DNA of 64,000 bases from Diaphorobacter ruginosibacter (GCF_014395975.1 NZ_CP060714.1:3162001-3226000); one strand, 5' to 3'. Shown: positions 49,652 through 58,752, numbered from the stretch's first letter. Translations and numbers: made by a program. The notes: generated from the letters alone by a model not told the origin.

Positions 49652-52126
49652 TCAGAAGTCATAACGCATGCCCACGTTCACGCTGCGCGGGGCACCCCAG
49701 GTATAGAAAAGACCCGCTGCGGTGAAATTGGTCAGGCCCGAAAGGTACTTCTTGTCGAATGCGTTGTTCACGTTCACGCTGAAGGACAGGTGCCTGTCCA
49801 CCTGATAGCGCGCCATCAGGTCCAGCAGCGCGTAGCCTCCCTGGGACAGCACTGCGGCACTGTTGTTCACCGATGTCTTTGCCTGCCAGCGCGTGGAGGC
49901 GCCCACGGTCAGCCCCCGCATGCCGCCGTCAAATCGGTAGGTGGTGCCCAGCTTGAACTGGTACTTCGGGTACTTGCTGGCATTGTTGAGCGAGCTGTCC
50001 TGCTGCACCAGGCTGCCCTGGGCCTGCCAGCCCCGCGCGAGTTCGCCCGACAGTTCGAGCTCCCAGCCCCGCCGCGTGGCCGACGAGACCGCACGGTATG
50101 CCGTGTCGCCGCCCGGGGTGAGCCCGCCGCTCTCTTCAGCGGTGTTCTTTGTCTTCATCCAGAAGTGGGCGATGCTCGCATTCAGGCGCTTGTCGAAGAA
50201 CTCGCCCTTGGCCCCGATCTCGTAGGTGCTGCCCTCCTCGGGCGCAAGCGTGGCGCCGCGCTCATCCTGCGCGGTCTGCGGCTGGAAGATGTTGGCGTAG
50301 CTCGCATACAGCGACACGTTCGGATGGACCTCGTAGACCAGGCCCGCGTAGGGCGTGACCACGCCGTTCTCCTTCATGTCGTAGTTCCACCAGTACGGCG
50401 TGATGTCGCGTTCCTCGAACCGCGTGACCCGCAATCCCGCGATCACCTGCAGCGGGTCGGCGAGCCGGAAACGCCCTGCCGCATAGGCATAGCGCTGTTT
50501 CTGGCTGAAGCTGTTGTCGCCATAGATCAACCCGCTGTAGTCGGGCTTGGGCAGTGCGGCACCGCCCTGCGCCATGCGCACGCCAAGCTCGCCCAGCGGC
50601 ACGAGGTTCAGCGAATTCAGCGGCAACTGCACGTTGCTGTAGAAGCGCGAGATGCCTGCACCCGCGAGCAGCTCATGCGAGCGGCCGAGCAGCTCGAACG
50701 ATCCCTTGACGTCAAGGTTCACCGTCCAGTTGTCGGTCTCCATGTTGCGCCACCGGCCGAAGCTCGCACGGTCCTGATCGTAGTAGTAGCCCGCGATCAT
50801 GTCATCCATGGTCACGCGCTGGTGCGAGAACTTCAGCGCAGCGGTCCAGTCATCGGCCAGCCGCTGCTCCAGGCTGCCGAACAGGTTGAGGCCCTTCTGC
50901 TCATACCCGCCCCAGGGCGCACCGGTATTGAATGAACGCGGCATCCACGCCACCTCCCCCCCTGCGCGCGTGTAGCGCTGGATCGGCTGCGTGGTGCCGA
51001 TGCCCTTCGCATCGCGTTCGCGGTAGGTCATCCCGACATTGAGCAGCGTATCGGGTGTGAGGTCTGCCTCCACCGTGCCGAACAGCATCTTGCTGCTGGC
51101 CTTCTCGTAGTCGCGGAACCCTCCCGAATCCATGGCGGAGGCGACGATCCGGCCGCGCACCGTGCCCGCCTCGTTGAGCGGCCCGCTCACATCGGCCTGC
51201 GCGCGATAGGTGTCCCAACTGCCCGCGTTCGCGCGCACATTGGCCTGGAAGTCATGCGTGGGGCGCTTGCGGATCATGTTGACCGTGGCACCGTAGTTGC
51301 CCTTGCCCACCACGAGACCCGACGATCCCTTGAGCACTTCCACGCGGTCGATCTCTGCCATGTCGTCGAGCGAGAACATGGTGCTGGTGAGGTAGTACCA
51401 GCCGCTGGTCACCTGCGTCATGCCGTCGGTCTGCAGATTCACGCTGGTGCCGCGCGCCTGGAAGTCGGAGGCGTTGTTCTGGCGGTAGACCGCAATGCCC
51501 GGCGTCTGCTCCATCACGTCGGTCAGCGTCTCGAGCTTGAAGTCGTCCATGCGCTGGCGCGTCATCACCGAGACCGACTGCGGTGTCTCGCGCAGCGAGA
51601 GATTCAATCCGGTGGCGGTGCGGCTCGGGCCCTTCTGTGTGTAGCTGCCCGTGCCTTCGGACGCCCCTCCCGTGTCGGCCTGCGCGGTGACCGTCACCGT
51701 GCCCAGGGCCGACGCACTGCCGGTGGCCGCCGGGGCCGCACTCTCGCGCGTGCGCAGGCCGTAGCTGCCATCGGCCTGCACGAAGGCCTCCAGCCCCGTG
51801 TTCGCAAGCAGTGCGGAAAGCCCAGCCGGAACGCTGTAGCTGCCCCTGAGTCCCGCAGTGCTCTTGCCCGCGGCCATGCTGCCGTTGCCAACCAGGTAGA
51901 TGCCGGCCTCCGCAGCAAAGCGCGTGAGCGCCTGGCTCAACGGTCCCGCGGGAATGTCGTAGCTGCGTGTGGCCTGCGCTGCGGCGGGCGTCTGGGCTGC
52001 GGCAAGCGGCGCATGCGCGACCATGCCCAGGCTGCCTGCTGCGAGGAGCAGCGGGACGGCCAGCATGCGGGTTGGATTCTTGCTGCGCAGCTTGTTGCTG
52101 GCGCGCGGGGCTCTGGGTACGGACAT
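49652..52126 (-). CDS. TonB-dependent siderophore receptor with signalling (STN) domain
   Basis: The 824-residue outer-membrane receptor is read from the ATG at 52126. The signal peptide ends near 'HAPLAAAQ'. An STN/secretin-like signalling domain follows ('YDIPAGPLSQALTRFAAEAG', about residues 55-125), then the plug ('LNLSLRETPQSVSVMTRQRM', 'IDRVEVLKGSSGLVVGKG') and the 22-strand barrel ending in 'VNVGMRYDF' with the terminal aromatic residue. The STN domain transmits ligand binding to a FecR-type antisigma, encoded directly upstream with its sigma factor. The ferric ligand is unknown. The PepSY/DUF3649/DUF3325 genes downstream probably release the iron. Confidence 0.94.
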   Translation of the reverse strand: MSVPRAPRASNKLRSKNPTRMLAVPLLLAAGSLGMVAHAPLAAAQTPAAAQATRSYDIPAGPLSQALTRFAAEAGIYLVGNGSMAAGKSTAGLRGSYSVPAGLSALLANTGLEAFVQADGSYGLRTRESAAPAATGSASALGTVTVTAQADTGGASEGTGSYTQKGPSRTATGLNLSLRETPQSVSVMTRQRMDDFKLETLTDVMEQTPGIAVYRQNNASDFQARGTSVNLQTDGMTQVTSGWYYLTSTMFSLDDMAEIDRVEVLKGSSGLVVGKGNYGATVNMIRKRPTHDFQANVRANAGSWDTYRAQADVSGPLNEAGTVRGRIVASAMDSGGFRDYEKASSKMLFGTVEADLTPDTLLNVGMTYRERDAKGIGTTQPIQRYTRAGGEVAWMPRSFNTGAPWGGYEQKGLNLFGSLEQRLADDWTAALKFSHQRVTMDDMIAGYYYDQDRASFGRWRNMETDNWTVNLDVKGSFELLGRSHELLAGAGISRFYSNVQLPLNSLNLVPLGELGVRMAQGGAALPKPDYSGLIYGDNSFSQKQRYAYAAGRFRLADPLQVIAGLRVTRFEERDITPYWWNYDMKENGVVTPYAGLVYEVHPNVSLYASYANIFQPQTAQDERGATLAPEEGSTYEIGAKGEFFDKRLNASIAHFWMKTKNTAEESGGLTPGGDTAYRAVSSATRRGWELELSGELARGWQAQGSLVQQDSSLNNASKYPKYQFKLGTTYRFDGGMRGLTVGASTRWQAKTSVNNSAAVLSQGGYALLDLMARYQVDRHLSFSVNVNNAFDKKYLSGLTNFTAAGLFYTWGAPRSVNVGMRYDF

Positions 52127-52312
52127 GGACGGGTTGCTCCGGCTTGGGAAAGGTTCGATGAAGCGAAGCCCCCTGATCGCCACCCCTCCGGCGACCCAGG
52201 CGTGAATGGGCGCCGGAAGCCATGGCAACGAGGGCTTCTCATGAAGGGAAACCAACGAGGAGCCCCAACCCGGAACCTCCAGGCAACAAATTTCCAGAAA
52301 AATCTTGAAAAA

Positions 52313-53314
52313 TCAGCGCCGCGCTTCGATGGTGGTCCACCAGGGCAGCGTCTGCTCGATGCGCACGGGCAATGCGGACGCGATCATCTGCAGCGCCCGG
52401 TCGGAATCGCCAGCCGGAAAACTGCCGTAGACCACCAGGTCGGCCACGGAGTCGGCCACGCCGAGATGCCCCTTGCGGTAGCGGCCGAGCTCCTGCGCGA
52501 ATCGGCGCAGCGGAAGGTTGTCCGCCAACAGCGAGCCCTGCGTCCATGCCAGCCGGGCCCCATCCGCCGCGTCGTCCTGCCCGATGCCGTGCGCCGTGAA
52601 GGAGGTCTGCTGTCCTGCCTCCACGATGCGCGACGCGTCCGTTGCCGCGGTCCGGATTTCCACCGCGCCGCCATAGACGGCCAGGCGAGTGGCCGCCCCA
52701 TCCGACAGCACGTTGAAGCGCGTGCCCAGGGCACGCATGCTGCCCTGCCGTGTCTGGACCAGCAGCGGCCGTTCGTCCCGCGCGGTTTCCACGAAGGCCT
52801 CGCCCGTCAGCAGGACGATGCGGCGCTCCTGCGCAGTGAAGCGGATATCGACGGCGCTCGCGGTGTTGAGCCACAACGTCGTGCCATCGTCGAGCAACAC
52901 CCGCCGCTGCTCGCCCTTCGCGGTGCGGATATCGGCAGCGAGGGCCATCACCTCGCCCGGCAGCCAGGCCTGACGCCAGCAGAGCGCGCCGATGAGGCCA
53001 CCGCTGCCGAGCAACGCCACGCCGGCCAGCACACGCCTTCGCGCACGCATGCGGTCATCCACCGCACGAAGCTGATCGGCGATGTCGCGCGGGTTGGGCA
53101 GCGAGCGCACCGGCTCGAACGCGCGACTGATGTCCTCCACATACTGCCATGCGGTGGCATGCGAATCCGCAGCCGACACCCATGCCCGCCAGGCCGCTTG
53201 CTGGCGCACGCTGGCGTTGCCGTCGCGCAGGCAGGCGTACCAGCGGGCCGCCTGCTCCAGAACCGCATGGGACGGTGTCGCCGCGCCAGCCTGCGCTGCC
53301 CGCCCCAGCCTCAC
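52313..53314 (-). CDS. FecR-family transmembrane antisigma/sensor
   Basis: The 333-residue protein is read from a GTG at 53314 that overlaps the sigma-factor stop (GTGA). The cytoplasmic N-terminal domain shows the DUF4880-type 'QAARWYACLRDGNASVRQQ' and 'AWRAWVSAADSHATAWQ'. A membrane helix lies near residues 95-115 ('VLAGVALLGSGGLIGAL'), followed by the periplasmic FecR domain ('ADIRTAKGEQRRVLLDDGTT', 'GEAFVETARDERPLLVQTRQ'). It relays the receptor signal to the ECF sigma factor. Gene order sigma-FecR-receptor is the standard Fec-type cell-surface signalling module. Confidence 0.92.
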   Translation of the reverse strand: MRLGRAAQAGAATPSHAVLEQAARWYACLRDGNASVRQQAAWRAWVSAADSHATAWQYVEDISRAFEPVRSLPNPRDIADQLRAVDDRMRARRRVLAGVALLGSGGLIGALCWRQAWLPGEVMALAADIRTAKGEQRRVLLDDGTTLWLNTASAVDIRFTAQERRIVLLTGEAFVETARDERPLLVQTRQGSMRALGTRFNVLSDGAATRLAVYGGAVEIRTAATDASRIVEAGQQTSFTAHGIGQDDAADGARLAWTQGSLLADNLPLRRFAQELGRYRKGHLGVADSVADLVVYGSFPAGDSDRALQMIASALPVRIEQTLPWWTTIEARR

Positions 53315-53865
53315 GGCAGGGCCTCCTGCCGCAACTCCGTGGCTGTCTGGCGGGCACTCAGCGCAAGGCACCCGAGCATGGCCTGCGCCACATACTTGCG
53401 GACCATCCGCCCGGAAACACCCAGCTCCGCGCCCACCTCGTCGTCCGTCATCTCGCACACCACGGCCAGTGTGAACGCCCGCGCCGCCTTGGGTGACAGC
53501 GACTGCAGCATGCGGCCGATCTCCTCAAGCGCCTGCAGCACGATGGCCTGGCGCTCCGCGGAGGGATAGCCGGCCTGCGGCGTGGCCGCCAGCATGTCCA
53601 TCCAGGCCCGCTCGATCTCCTGGCGATGCCAGAGATTGATGCACAGGTTCTGCGCCGTGGTCCGCAGGTAGGCCCGGGCCTCGCCAACACTGCCGAAGCA
53701 CCGTTGCGTCCTGCCGGTGAGCAGCCGCAAAAAGGTGTCATGCGCCAGATCGGCGGCCTCAGCGGCCGATCCCAGGCGGCGGCGGAGCCAGCCCCTCAGC
53801 CAGCTGTGGTGATCGACATAGAGCGCTGCGATCTCGGCATGCGGGGAACTGGGAGCAGTGGACAT
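53311..53865 (-). CDS. FecI-type ECF sigma factor
   Basis: The 184-residue ECF sigma factor is read from the ATG at 53865. The sigma-2 region includes 'LYVDHHSWLRGWLRRRLGSA' and 'DLAHDTFLRLLTGRT'; the sigma-4 helix-turn-helix is 'EMTDDEVGAELGVSGRMVRKY'. It matches iron-starvation FecI/PvdS-like sigma factors that switch on the adjacent receptor gene. A Fur-like box lies about 50 bases upstream. It is co-translated with the FecR gene (4-base overlap). A truncated relative of its first 22 codons occurs in the relic at 54000-54172. Confidence 0.92.
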   Translation of the reverse strand: MSTAPSSPHAEIAALYVDHHSWLRGWLRRRLGSAAEAADLAHDTFLRLLTGRTQRCFGSVGEARAYLRTTAQNLCINLWHRQEIERAWMDMLAATPQAGYPSAERQAIVLQALEEIGRMLQSLSPKAARAFTLAVVCEMTDDEVGAELGVSGRMVRKYVAQAMLGCLALSARQTATELRQEALP

Positions 53866-53910
53866 GGCACGCGCACCGCGTTCCGGCAAACGGCGGTGAA
53901 GTTTTTAAAT

Positions 53911-53929
53911 ACGAATCAATATCATTTGA
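53911..53929 (-). promoter_or_regulatory. Fur-like box before the FecI-type sigma gene
   Basis: On the minus strand the stretch reads TCAAATGATATTGATTCGT and matches the Fur consensus at about 11 of 19 positions, including AATGATA. It lies in an AT-rich gap directly upstream of the sigma-factor gene, where Fur control is the family norm. Confidence 0.55.
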
Positions 53930-53999
53930 TTGTACTCATTTCAGAAGGCAGCATGCCTGCCCCTACCCGCCACCATGCTTCCTGCCGGCGCTGCCCGGA

Positions 54000-54172
54000 T
54001 CAGAACCGCCCGCGCAGCGTCACCCTCACGTTGCGCGGCTCGCCGTAGTGATTGGAGCCATAGGCCGTCCACACGCGCTGGGGTACATCTTGTCGAACAG
54101 GTTGTGCCAGCCGTGGTGATCGATATAGAGCGTGGCGACTTCGCAATGCGATGGGCGAAAGGTGGGCAGCAT
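54000..54172 (-). pseudogene. Chimeric relic: FecI-like start joined to TonB-receptor end
   Basis: From an ATG at 54172 the translation reads 'MLPTFRPSHCEVATLYIDHHGW', which parallels the N-terminus of the neighbouring sigma factor (MSTAPSSPHAEIAALYVDHHSW). It then passes directly into 'HNLFDKMYP', the late-barrel motif of TonB receptors. After a CCCC run the frame is lost, and the other frame continues 'QRVWTAYGSNHYGEPRNV' and 'RVTLRGRF' to a stop at 54000, a classic receptor C-terminus. A second sigma-FecR-receptor operon appears to have lost everything between its first 22 codons and its last ~35 receptor codons, plus one base. It cannot be functional. Confidence 0.72.
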
Positions 54173-54256
54173 GGAGGCACCGGAAATAGCAGACGTGACA
54201 GCAGCGGTCGGCCATGCATCCACGCCGCGGCGCATCCGTCCCTGGTGCGTTGGGCC

Positions 54257-55173
54257 CTATCGACAGTCCGCGAACACGCGGGCACAGAACTGCAGCATCT
54301 GCTCCCCCAGCCACTGCTCTTGTGTATTGAAGTGCGCCATGATGGAGACGTGGTTGTGATCGGCCACCGTCAGATGCAGTGGCGCAGCCCCGCGCGCCAT
54401 CCCGACCGCGTGCGCGAACTCCAACCCGTAGACGTCAAGCCAGGGGTTTTCGAACTCGGCATTCACCACCATCACGGGCAGGCGCAGGTGCGCCGCATGG
54501 GCGACGGGTGACAACGCGCCATACAGTGCAGAGTCCTCCCCGAAATAGGACCGCACACCCGCCGCGTTGGGGTTGTCGGCCCGCACGTCCGCGCGCAGCC
54601 GCGCCGACACCAGCACCAGAGCTTGCACCCTGGGTGCGAGCCCCAACGCCGGATCGCACGCATAGGACGCCGCATGCGTCCCCCCGCGGAATGGCCTATC
54701 AGGCAGATCCGCCGCGCGTCGCCGCCCCAATCCTCGATGTTCGCGGCAATCCAGTCGCAGGCCAGCGCAACATCCTGTGCGCCGCCCGGGTAGGCAGCGC
54801 CCGGAGCCAGCCGGTACTCGACATTCACCCCCACGCAGCCCTGCCGCGCAAACCAGGTCAGCACGTTGCCATACATCTCGCCGTTGATATCCTTGGCTCC
54901 GCGCAGGAAGGCACCTCCATGCACAAACACAAAGACCGGCGCGGGCGTCTCCGCCGCTTTTTCGGGACGATAGATATCCAGTACCTGCCGCTCATCGGGA
55001 CCGTAGTGCAGGTTCTTGATCGTCGATACGCCGTCCTTGGGTGCTGCGGCCAGCAGCGGCGCGTACAGCGCCTTGGTGCGGTCCCCGGCGTCGCGAATGT
55101 CGGATTGCCATGCCAGGCCCAGCGCGCGCAATTGCGCGGTCAAGGCAGGCTCTCTCAGCAAGGTCGTTTGCAT
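54257..55173 (-). pseudogene. Alpha/beta hydrolase (HSL-like esterase), frameshifted
   Basis: The first frame from the ATG at 55173 gives an esterase start with the oxyanion-hole motif 'FVHGGAFLRGAKD', 'NVEYRLAPGAAYPGGAQD' and the nucleophile segment 'LIGHSAGG'. Right there, at a run of six C (54680-54685 on the plus strand), the frame shifts. The second frame continues the same protein with 'THAASYACDPALGLAPRVQAL', the acidic region 'FENPWLDVYG' and the catalytic His in 'VADHNHVSIM', ending at 54257. One extra base in the run would restore an enzyme of about 305 residues. So it is either inactivated by a one-base deletion or a sequencing error. It lies downstream of the RidA gene in the diiron-protein operon. 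Confidence 0.8.
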
Positions 55174-55202
55174 GTGCAACTCGTCTCCCTCATGACGAGC
55201 CT

Positions 55203-55589
55203 TCAGTCCGGCTTGAACGCCACGGCATCGACCTCAAACAGCCATTGCGGCCTGGCAAGCGCCTGCACCACCAACAGGGTGGAAGCCGGGCGCGCCGTTC
55301 CCAGGAAACCCTGGCGCACGGGCCCAAGCAGCGGCAAATGAGCGGCATCCACCAGAAAGCTGTTCACCTTCACCAGGTGCGACGCGTCCATGCCCGCATC
55401 AGCCAGCACCACCATCAGGTTGGCCCAGGCCTGGCGCACCTGGGCCTCGAAGCCTTCACACAGTTCACCGTCCGCCGCAACGCCGATCTGCCCGGCTACG
55501 TGCAGCCATTGCCCGCCTCCCCGCACTTCCATGCCGTGGCTGTATGCGCCCACCGGCGGCGCAATGTTCCGAGGATTTATCTGACGCAT
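55203..55589 (-). CDS. RidA/YjgF-family protein
   Basis: The 128-residue protein is read from the ATG at 55589 behind GGAGAG ('MRQINPRNIAPPVGAYSHGM'). 'WLHVAGQIGVAADGELCEGF' and 'VKVNSFLVDAAHLPLLGPVR' fit the RidA/YjgF fold, with a late 'ARPQWLFEVDAVAF'. The key Arg of genuine enamine/imine deaminases (in the 'RPA/RxxxxV' region) has a candidate in 'TARPASTLLVV'. RidA-type proteins hydrolyse reactive imines; paralogues within catabolic operons often act on pathway intermediates. Position between a diiron protein and an esterase suggests such a role here. Confidence 0.85.
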   Translation of the reverse strand: MRQINPRNIAPPVGAYSHGMEVRGGGQWLHVAGQIGVAADGELCEGFEAQVRQAWANLMVVLADAGMDASHLVKVNSFLVDAAHLPLLGPVRQGFLGTARPASTLLVVQALARPQWLFEVDAVAFKPD

Positions 55590-55629
55590 GTATCGCTCTC
55601 CTTTGCCCTGTGGGATCCGCAACGCTTCA

Positions 55630-56544
55630 TCAATGCACGGGCGACGCCGCGCCATCCAGTTCGGGAATGTGCGGAATCTCCACGCCATACACGCCCACGT
55701 CCTCGCGGATCTGGTTCACGCCCCGGCGGATGATGTCCATCTCCTCATCGGGGTGGGTCGCACCGAGTCCGTATTCCGCAGCCAGTGCACGGTTGCGGCC
55801 GGAGCGCGCGCGCTCGTCTGCGGGCAGATTGACCACCGCATACACGCCATTGAGCAGGCTGCCGCGCAACTTCTTGGCCACCTTGGCGCCGATGGTCTGC
55901 TTTTCCGTGCTGGAGAGTTCGCTGAAGAAGCGGCGCATGATGATGCGGCCGAACTGGATATGGCGTGCCTCGTCGCGCAGGATCAGCTGGCACGACTTGC
56001 GGATCGACTCGAAGCGCGCGTTCTCGTAGCGTGCCTGAAGCAGTTCGCCCGACAGCTGCTCGAACAGGGTGTTGACGGAGAGCCCCGCGAAAAAGCTCAT
56101 CGCCTTCTCGTCCTCCTCGTTGTGGAACTTGGGAATGATGTCCTTGAAATAATCCGCACGCGGCGTGGACTCGTACACATCCAGCGCCTGGGCAATGCGA
56201 AAGCTCGCCTCGTGGTGGCGAAACTCCTCGGCGATGAAATTGGTGATGTGCTGCTTCACCTCAAACGGCTGGTGGTCGAAGATCGCCTCGCGCAGGCGCT
56301 CCGCGCCGTAGGGCGTCGCGCCATGCTCCATCCAGGCGCGCAGGCTCCACCATTCGGCACCGGCCTTGCGCACTTCGGGCGGTAGTTCGGCGTCCCGCAG
56401 ATCGGAGCAGTCGATGGACAAGGGGTCCCAGGCGAGGTCACGTGCCTGCGTGCAAAGCCGCCAGACATCGGGGTACTCCACCGTAGCGACGACCGGGTAA
56501 GGGTTGGGAACAGTGACGATCTCTTCGAGCAACGAAGCCTGCAT
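55630..56544 (-). CDS. Ferritin-like diiron protein, possible N-oxygenase (AurF-like)
   Basis: The 304-residue, mostly helical protein is read from the ATG at 56544 behind GGAGA. The helices carry a ferritin-like diiron pattern: Glu106/Glu107 and His110 in 'IAEEFRHHEASF', Glu162/Glu167 in 'LFEQLSGELL', and Asp191/Glu192 with His195 in 'LRDEARHIQFG'. This matches ExxH-type four-helix carboxylate-bridged diiron proteins, including p-aminobenzoate N-oxygenases, but the exact family is uncertain. It is the first gene of an operon with RidA and a (frameshifted) esterase, divergent from a LysR regulator. An oxygenase opening a catabolic pathway is a reasonable inference. Confidence 0.62.
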   Translation of the reverse strand: MQASLLEEIVTVPNPYPVVATVEYPDVWRLCTQARDLAWDPLSIDCSDLRDAELPPEVRKAGAEWWSLRAWMEHGATPYGAERLREAIFDHQPFEVKQHITNFIAEEFRHHEASFRIAQALDVYESTPRADYFKDIIPKFHNEEDEKAMSFFAGLSVNTLFEQLSGELLQARYENARFESIRKSCQLILRDEARHIQFGRIIMRRFFSELSSTEKQTIGAKVAKKLRGSLLNGVYAVVNLPADERARSGRNRALAAEYGLGATHPDEEMDIIRRGVNQIREDVGVYGVEIPHIPELDGAASPVH

Positions 56545-56687
56545 GTATTTCTCCTGAATCGTTGATGGGGTTGGCACAAATCCTAGCGACGCATCCGTGA
56601 TATTTGAAATACTATTTGCGATAGGTCTATATACATTGAACGTATCAGAATCAGTTTCGCCCCTCAATTGCCGAACTCACCTGCCCG

Positions 56688-57593
56688 ATGCTGGAACTAC
56701 GACTCATGCGGCAATTCGTTGTCGTCGCAGAAGAACTCAACTTTCGCCGTGCAGCCGAGCGGCTGCACATGACCCAGCCACCACTGTCCGTGGCCATGCG
56801 CAACCTGGAGGACGCCGTGGGCGTGTCCCTGCTCGACCGCAGCAAGCACCATGTGCGCCTCACCCCGGCGGGCGCGGTGTTCTACCAGGAGGCCAAGCGC
56901 ATCCTGCAGTACACCGCTCAAGCCCGGGAGCGTGCGCGGCTCACCGGAATGGGGCACGAGGGCTCGCTGCGCCTGTCCTTCGTTCCGAGCGCCGCGCTGG
57001 ACGTGCTGCCCGCAGTGTTCAAGCAGTTCCAGCAGGCCTACCCCGGCGTGCGCCTGCACCTGACTGCCGAGACCACGACACGCCAGTTGCAGGATCTGCG
57101 CAACGGGCGCACCGACCTGGCGCTGGTGGTGGGGCCCGTGCACGACGCTGGCGGCCTGCTCATCGAGGCACTGAAGCCGCAGACTTTTGTGGTGGCCATG
57201 CCCGCCGATCACGCGCTGGCGTGCAATGCCCGCAGCGTACGAGTGCGGGATCTCGCCAACGAACCGTTCGTGTCCTTCCCCAATGTCGAGGGCGCAGGAT
57301 TCACCGCTGCCCTGCTGATGGTGTGCAGGCAGGCCGGATTCACACCCCATATCGTGCAGGAGGCCTCGCAGATGCAGGCCATCCTGACCCTGGTGGCCGG
57401 CGGGCTCGGCATCGCACTGGTGCCTGCCGCCATGCGCCGGCTGCACATGGACGACGTCGTGCTGCTCGACATCGAGGAGCCCGACATCGTGCACACCTAT
57501 GACCTGGTGCTGGCCCGTGCCGAAGCCAACGACAACCCCGTCATCCACGCGTTCCTTGCCACCGTGCGGGAATGCCTGGAGAGCACGGAATGA
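56688..57593 (+). CDS. LysR-family transcriptional regulator (divergent from diiron operon)
   Basis: The 301-residue regulator has the HTH 'FVVVAEELNFRRAAERLHMTQ' and 'LSVAMRNLEDAVGVSLLDRS', followed by a LysR effector domain ('LRLSFVPSAALDVLPAVFKQF', 'TDLALVVGPV', 'LVAGGLGIALVPAAMRRL'). These features recall BenM/CatM-like regulators of aromatic-compound genes. It is divergent from the diiron-RidA-esterase operon across 143 AT-rich bases and followed by a Bug receptor on its own strand, so both are candidate targets. The inducer is unknown. Confidence 0.9.
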   Translation: MLELRLMRQFVVVAEELNFRRAAERLHMTQPPLSVAMRNLEDAVGVSLLDRSKHHVRLTPAGAVFYQEAKRILQYTAQARERARLTGMGHEGSLRLSFVPSAALDVLPAVFKQFQQAYPGVRLHLTAETTTRQLQDLRNGRTDLALVVGPVHDAGGLLIEALKPQTFVVAMPADHALACNARSVRVRDLANEPFVSFPNVEGAGFTAALLMVCRQAGFTPHIVQEASQMQAILTLVAGGLGIALVPAAMRRLHMDDVVLLDIEEPDIVHTYDLVLARAEANDNPVIHAFLATVRECLESTE

Positions 57594-57765
57594 ACAGCCG
57601 CTGCCGCACCTCTGCTCCCGTGCCGCAGGCATGTCAAGCGCAGTGAATCACGAAACGTATGGCGTAATTCTTTCTTGGTATTTGACGCAAATCAGCGCGT
57701 TTTTCATCATGAATGGCACGGAAATCGCAAGAGCACTCCGTCCCAAACACCACGAGGAATCGATC

Positions 57766-58752
57766 ATGCCCACGACACGCGAGTTGCGTCGCTCCCCCAA
57801 CCTGACCCGCTGCGTTGCGGCACTGCTGATCGCCGTCGGCGCCCAGGCCGCGGCACAGACCTTTCCCTCCAAGCCCGTGACCATCGTGGTGCCCTATCCA
57901 CCCGGTGGCACGGCTGACCTGCTGGCACGCGCGGTGGGCGTCAAGCTGGGTGAACGCCTGGGGCAACCCGTCATCGTCGAAAACAAGGCCGGAGCGGGCA
58001 CGGCCATTGGTACCCGCTACGTGGCCGACGTCACCCCCGATGGATACACCCTGCTGCTGGGCACGGTGAGTTCGCACGCCATCAATCCCGCCATGACCAA
58101 GGTAGGCTACGACCCGGTGCGCGACTTCGTGCCCGTGGCTCCACTCGCCTCGATTCCGTTCGTGCTGGTCGCCAACCCTGCGTCGCCCTACAACACACTC
58201 GCCGATGTGATCTCGGCGGCACAGGCCGCGCCCGGCACCATCAGCTATGCCTCGGCCGGACCGGGCACCTCCAACCACCTTGCGGGAGAAATGTTCGCCA
58301 CGGCGGCCAAGGTCAAGCTGCTGCACGTGCCCTATCGCGGCAGCGCGCCAGCCCTCGCGGACGTGCTGGCCGGGCATGTACCCATCATGTTCGACCTGCA
58401 GAGCACGTCGGTGCCCAACATCCGCCAGAACAAGCTCAAGCCGCTGGCGGTGACTTCATCCCATCGCAGTGCCTTGCTGCCCAACGTTCCCACCGTGGCC
58501 GAAAGCGGTCTCAAGGACTACGAGGTCAGCGCCTGGTTCGCACTGTTCGCGCCCGCCAAGACCCCCGAGGTCGCGCAGCAGCGACTCGGAAAGGAACTCT
58601 CTGCGGTCATGCAGACACCCGAAATCAAGCAGCGCCTGCACGACATGGGCGCAGACCCCGACGAGCGCAGCAATGCGCAGTTCAAAAGTTATGTGCAGCA
58701 GGAAGCACGAAAGTACGAAGTCGTGATCAAGACCGCAGGGCTCAGTCAGTAA
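57766..58752 (+). CDS. Bug-family periplasmic receptor downstream of LysR
   Basis: The 328-residue protein is read from the ATG at 57766 behind a GAGGAA site. The signal peptide ends near 'AVGAQAAAQTFP'. Motifs: 'PVTIVVPYPPGGTADLLARAV', 'AIGTRYVADVTPDGYTLLLG' and 'LHVPYRGSAPALADVLAGH'. It follows the LysR gene after about 170 bases. With the divergent diiron operon it may belong to a small uptake-and-degradation unit for a carboxylic acid. No tctAB genes are present. A hairpin lies between it and the convergent guaA. Confidence 0.92.
   Translation: MPTTRELRRSPNLTRCVAALLIAVGAQAAAQTFPSKPVTIVVPYPPGGTADLLARAVGVKLGERLGQPVIVENKAGAGTAIGTRYVADVTPDGYTLLLGTVSSHAINPAMTKVGYDPVRDFVPVAPLASIPFVLVANPASPYNTLADVISAAQAAPGTISYASAGPGTSNHLAGEMFATAAKVKLLHVPYRGSAPALADVLAGHVPIMFDLQSTSVPNIRQNKLKPLAVTSSHRSALLPNVPTVAESGLKDYEVSAWFALFAPAKTPEVAQQRLGKELSAVMQTPEIKQRLHDMGADPDERSNAQFKSYVQQEARKYEVVIKTAGLSQ

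Noticed and set aside
53866..54256. Considered as an intact small gene region upstream of the sigma factor.
   Set aside because: All frames are short; the only meaningful content is the chimeric sigma/receptor relic at 54000-54172.
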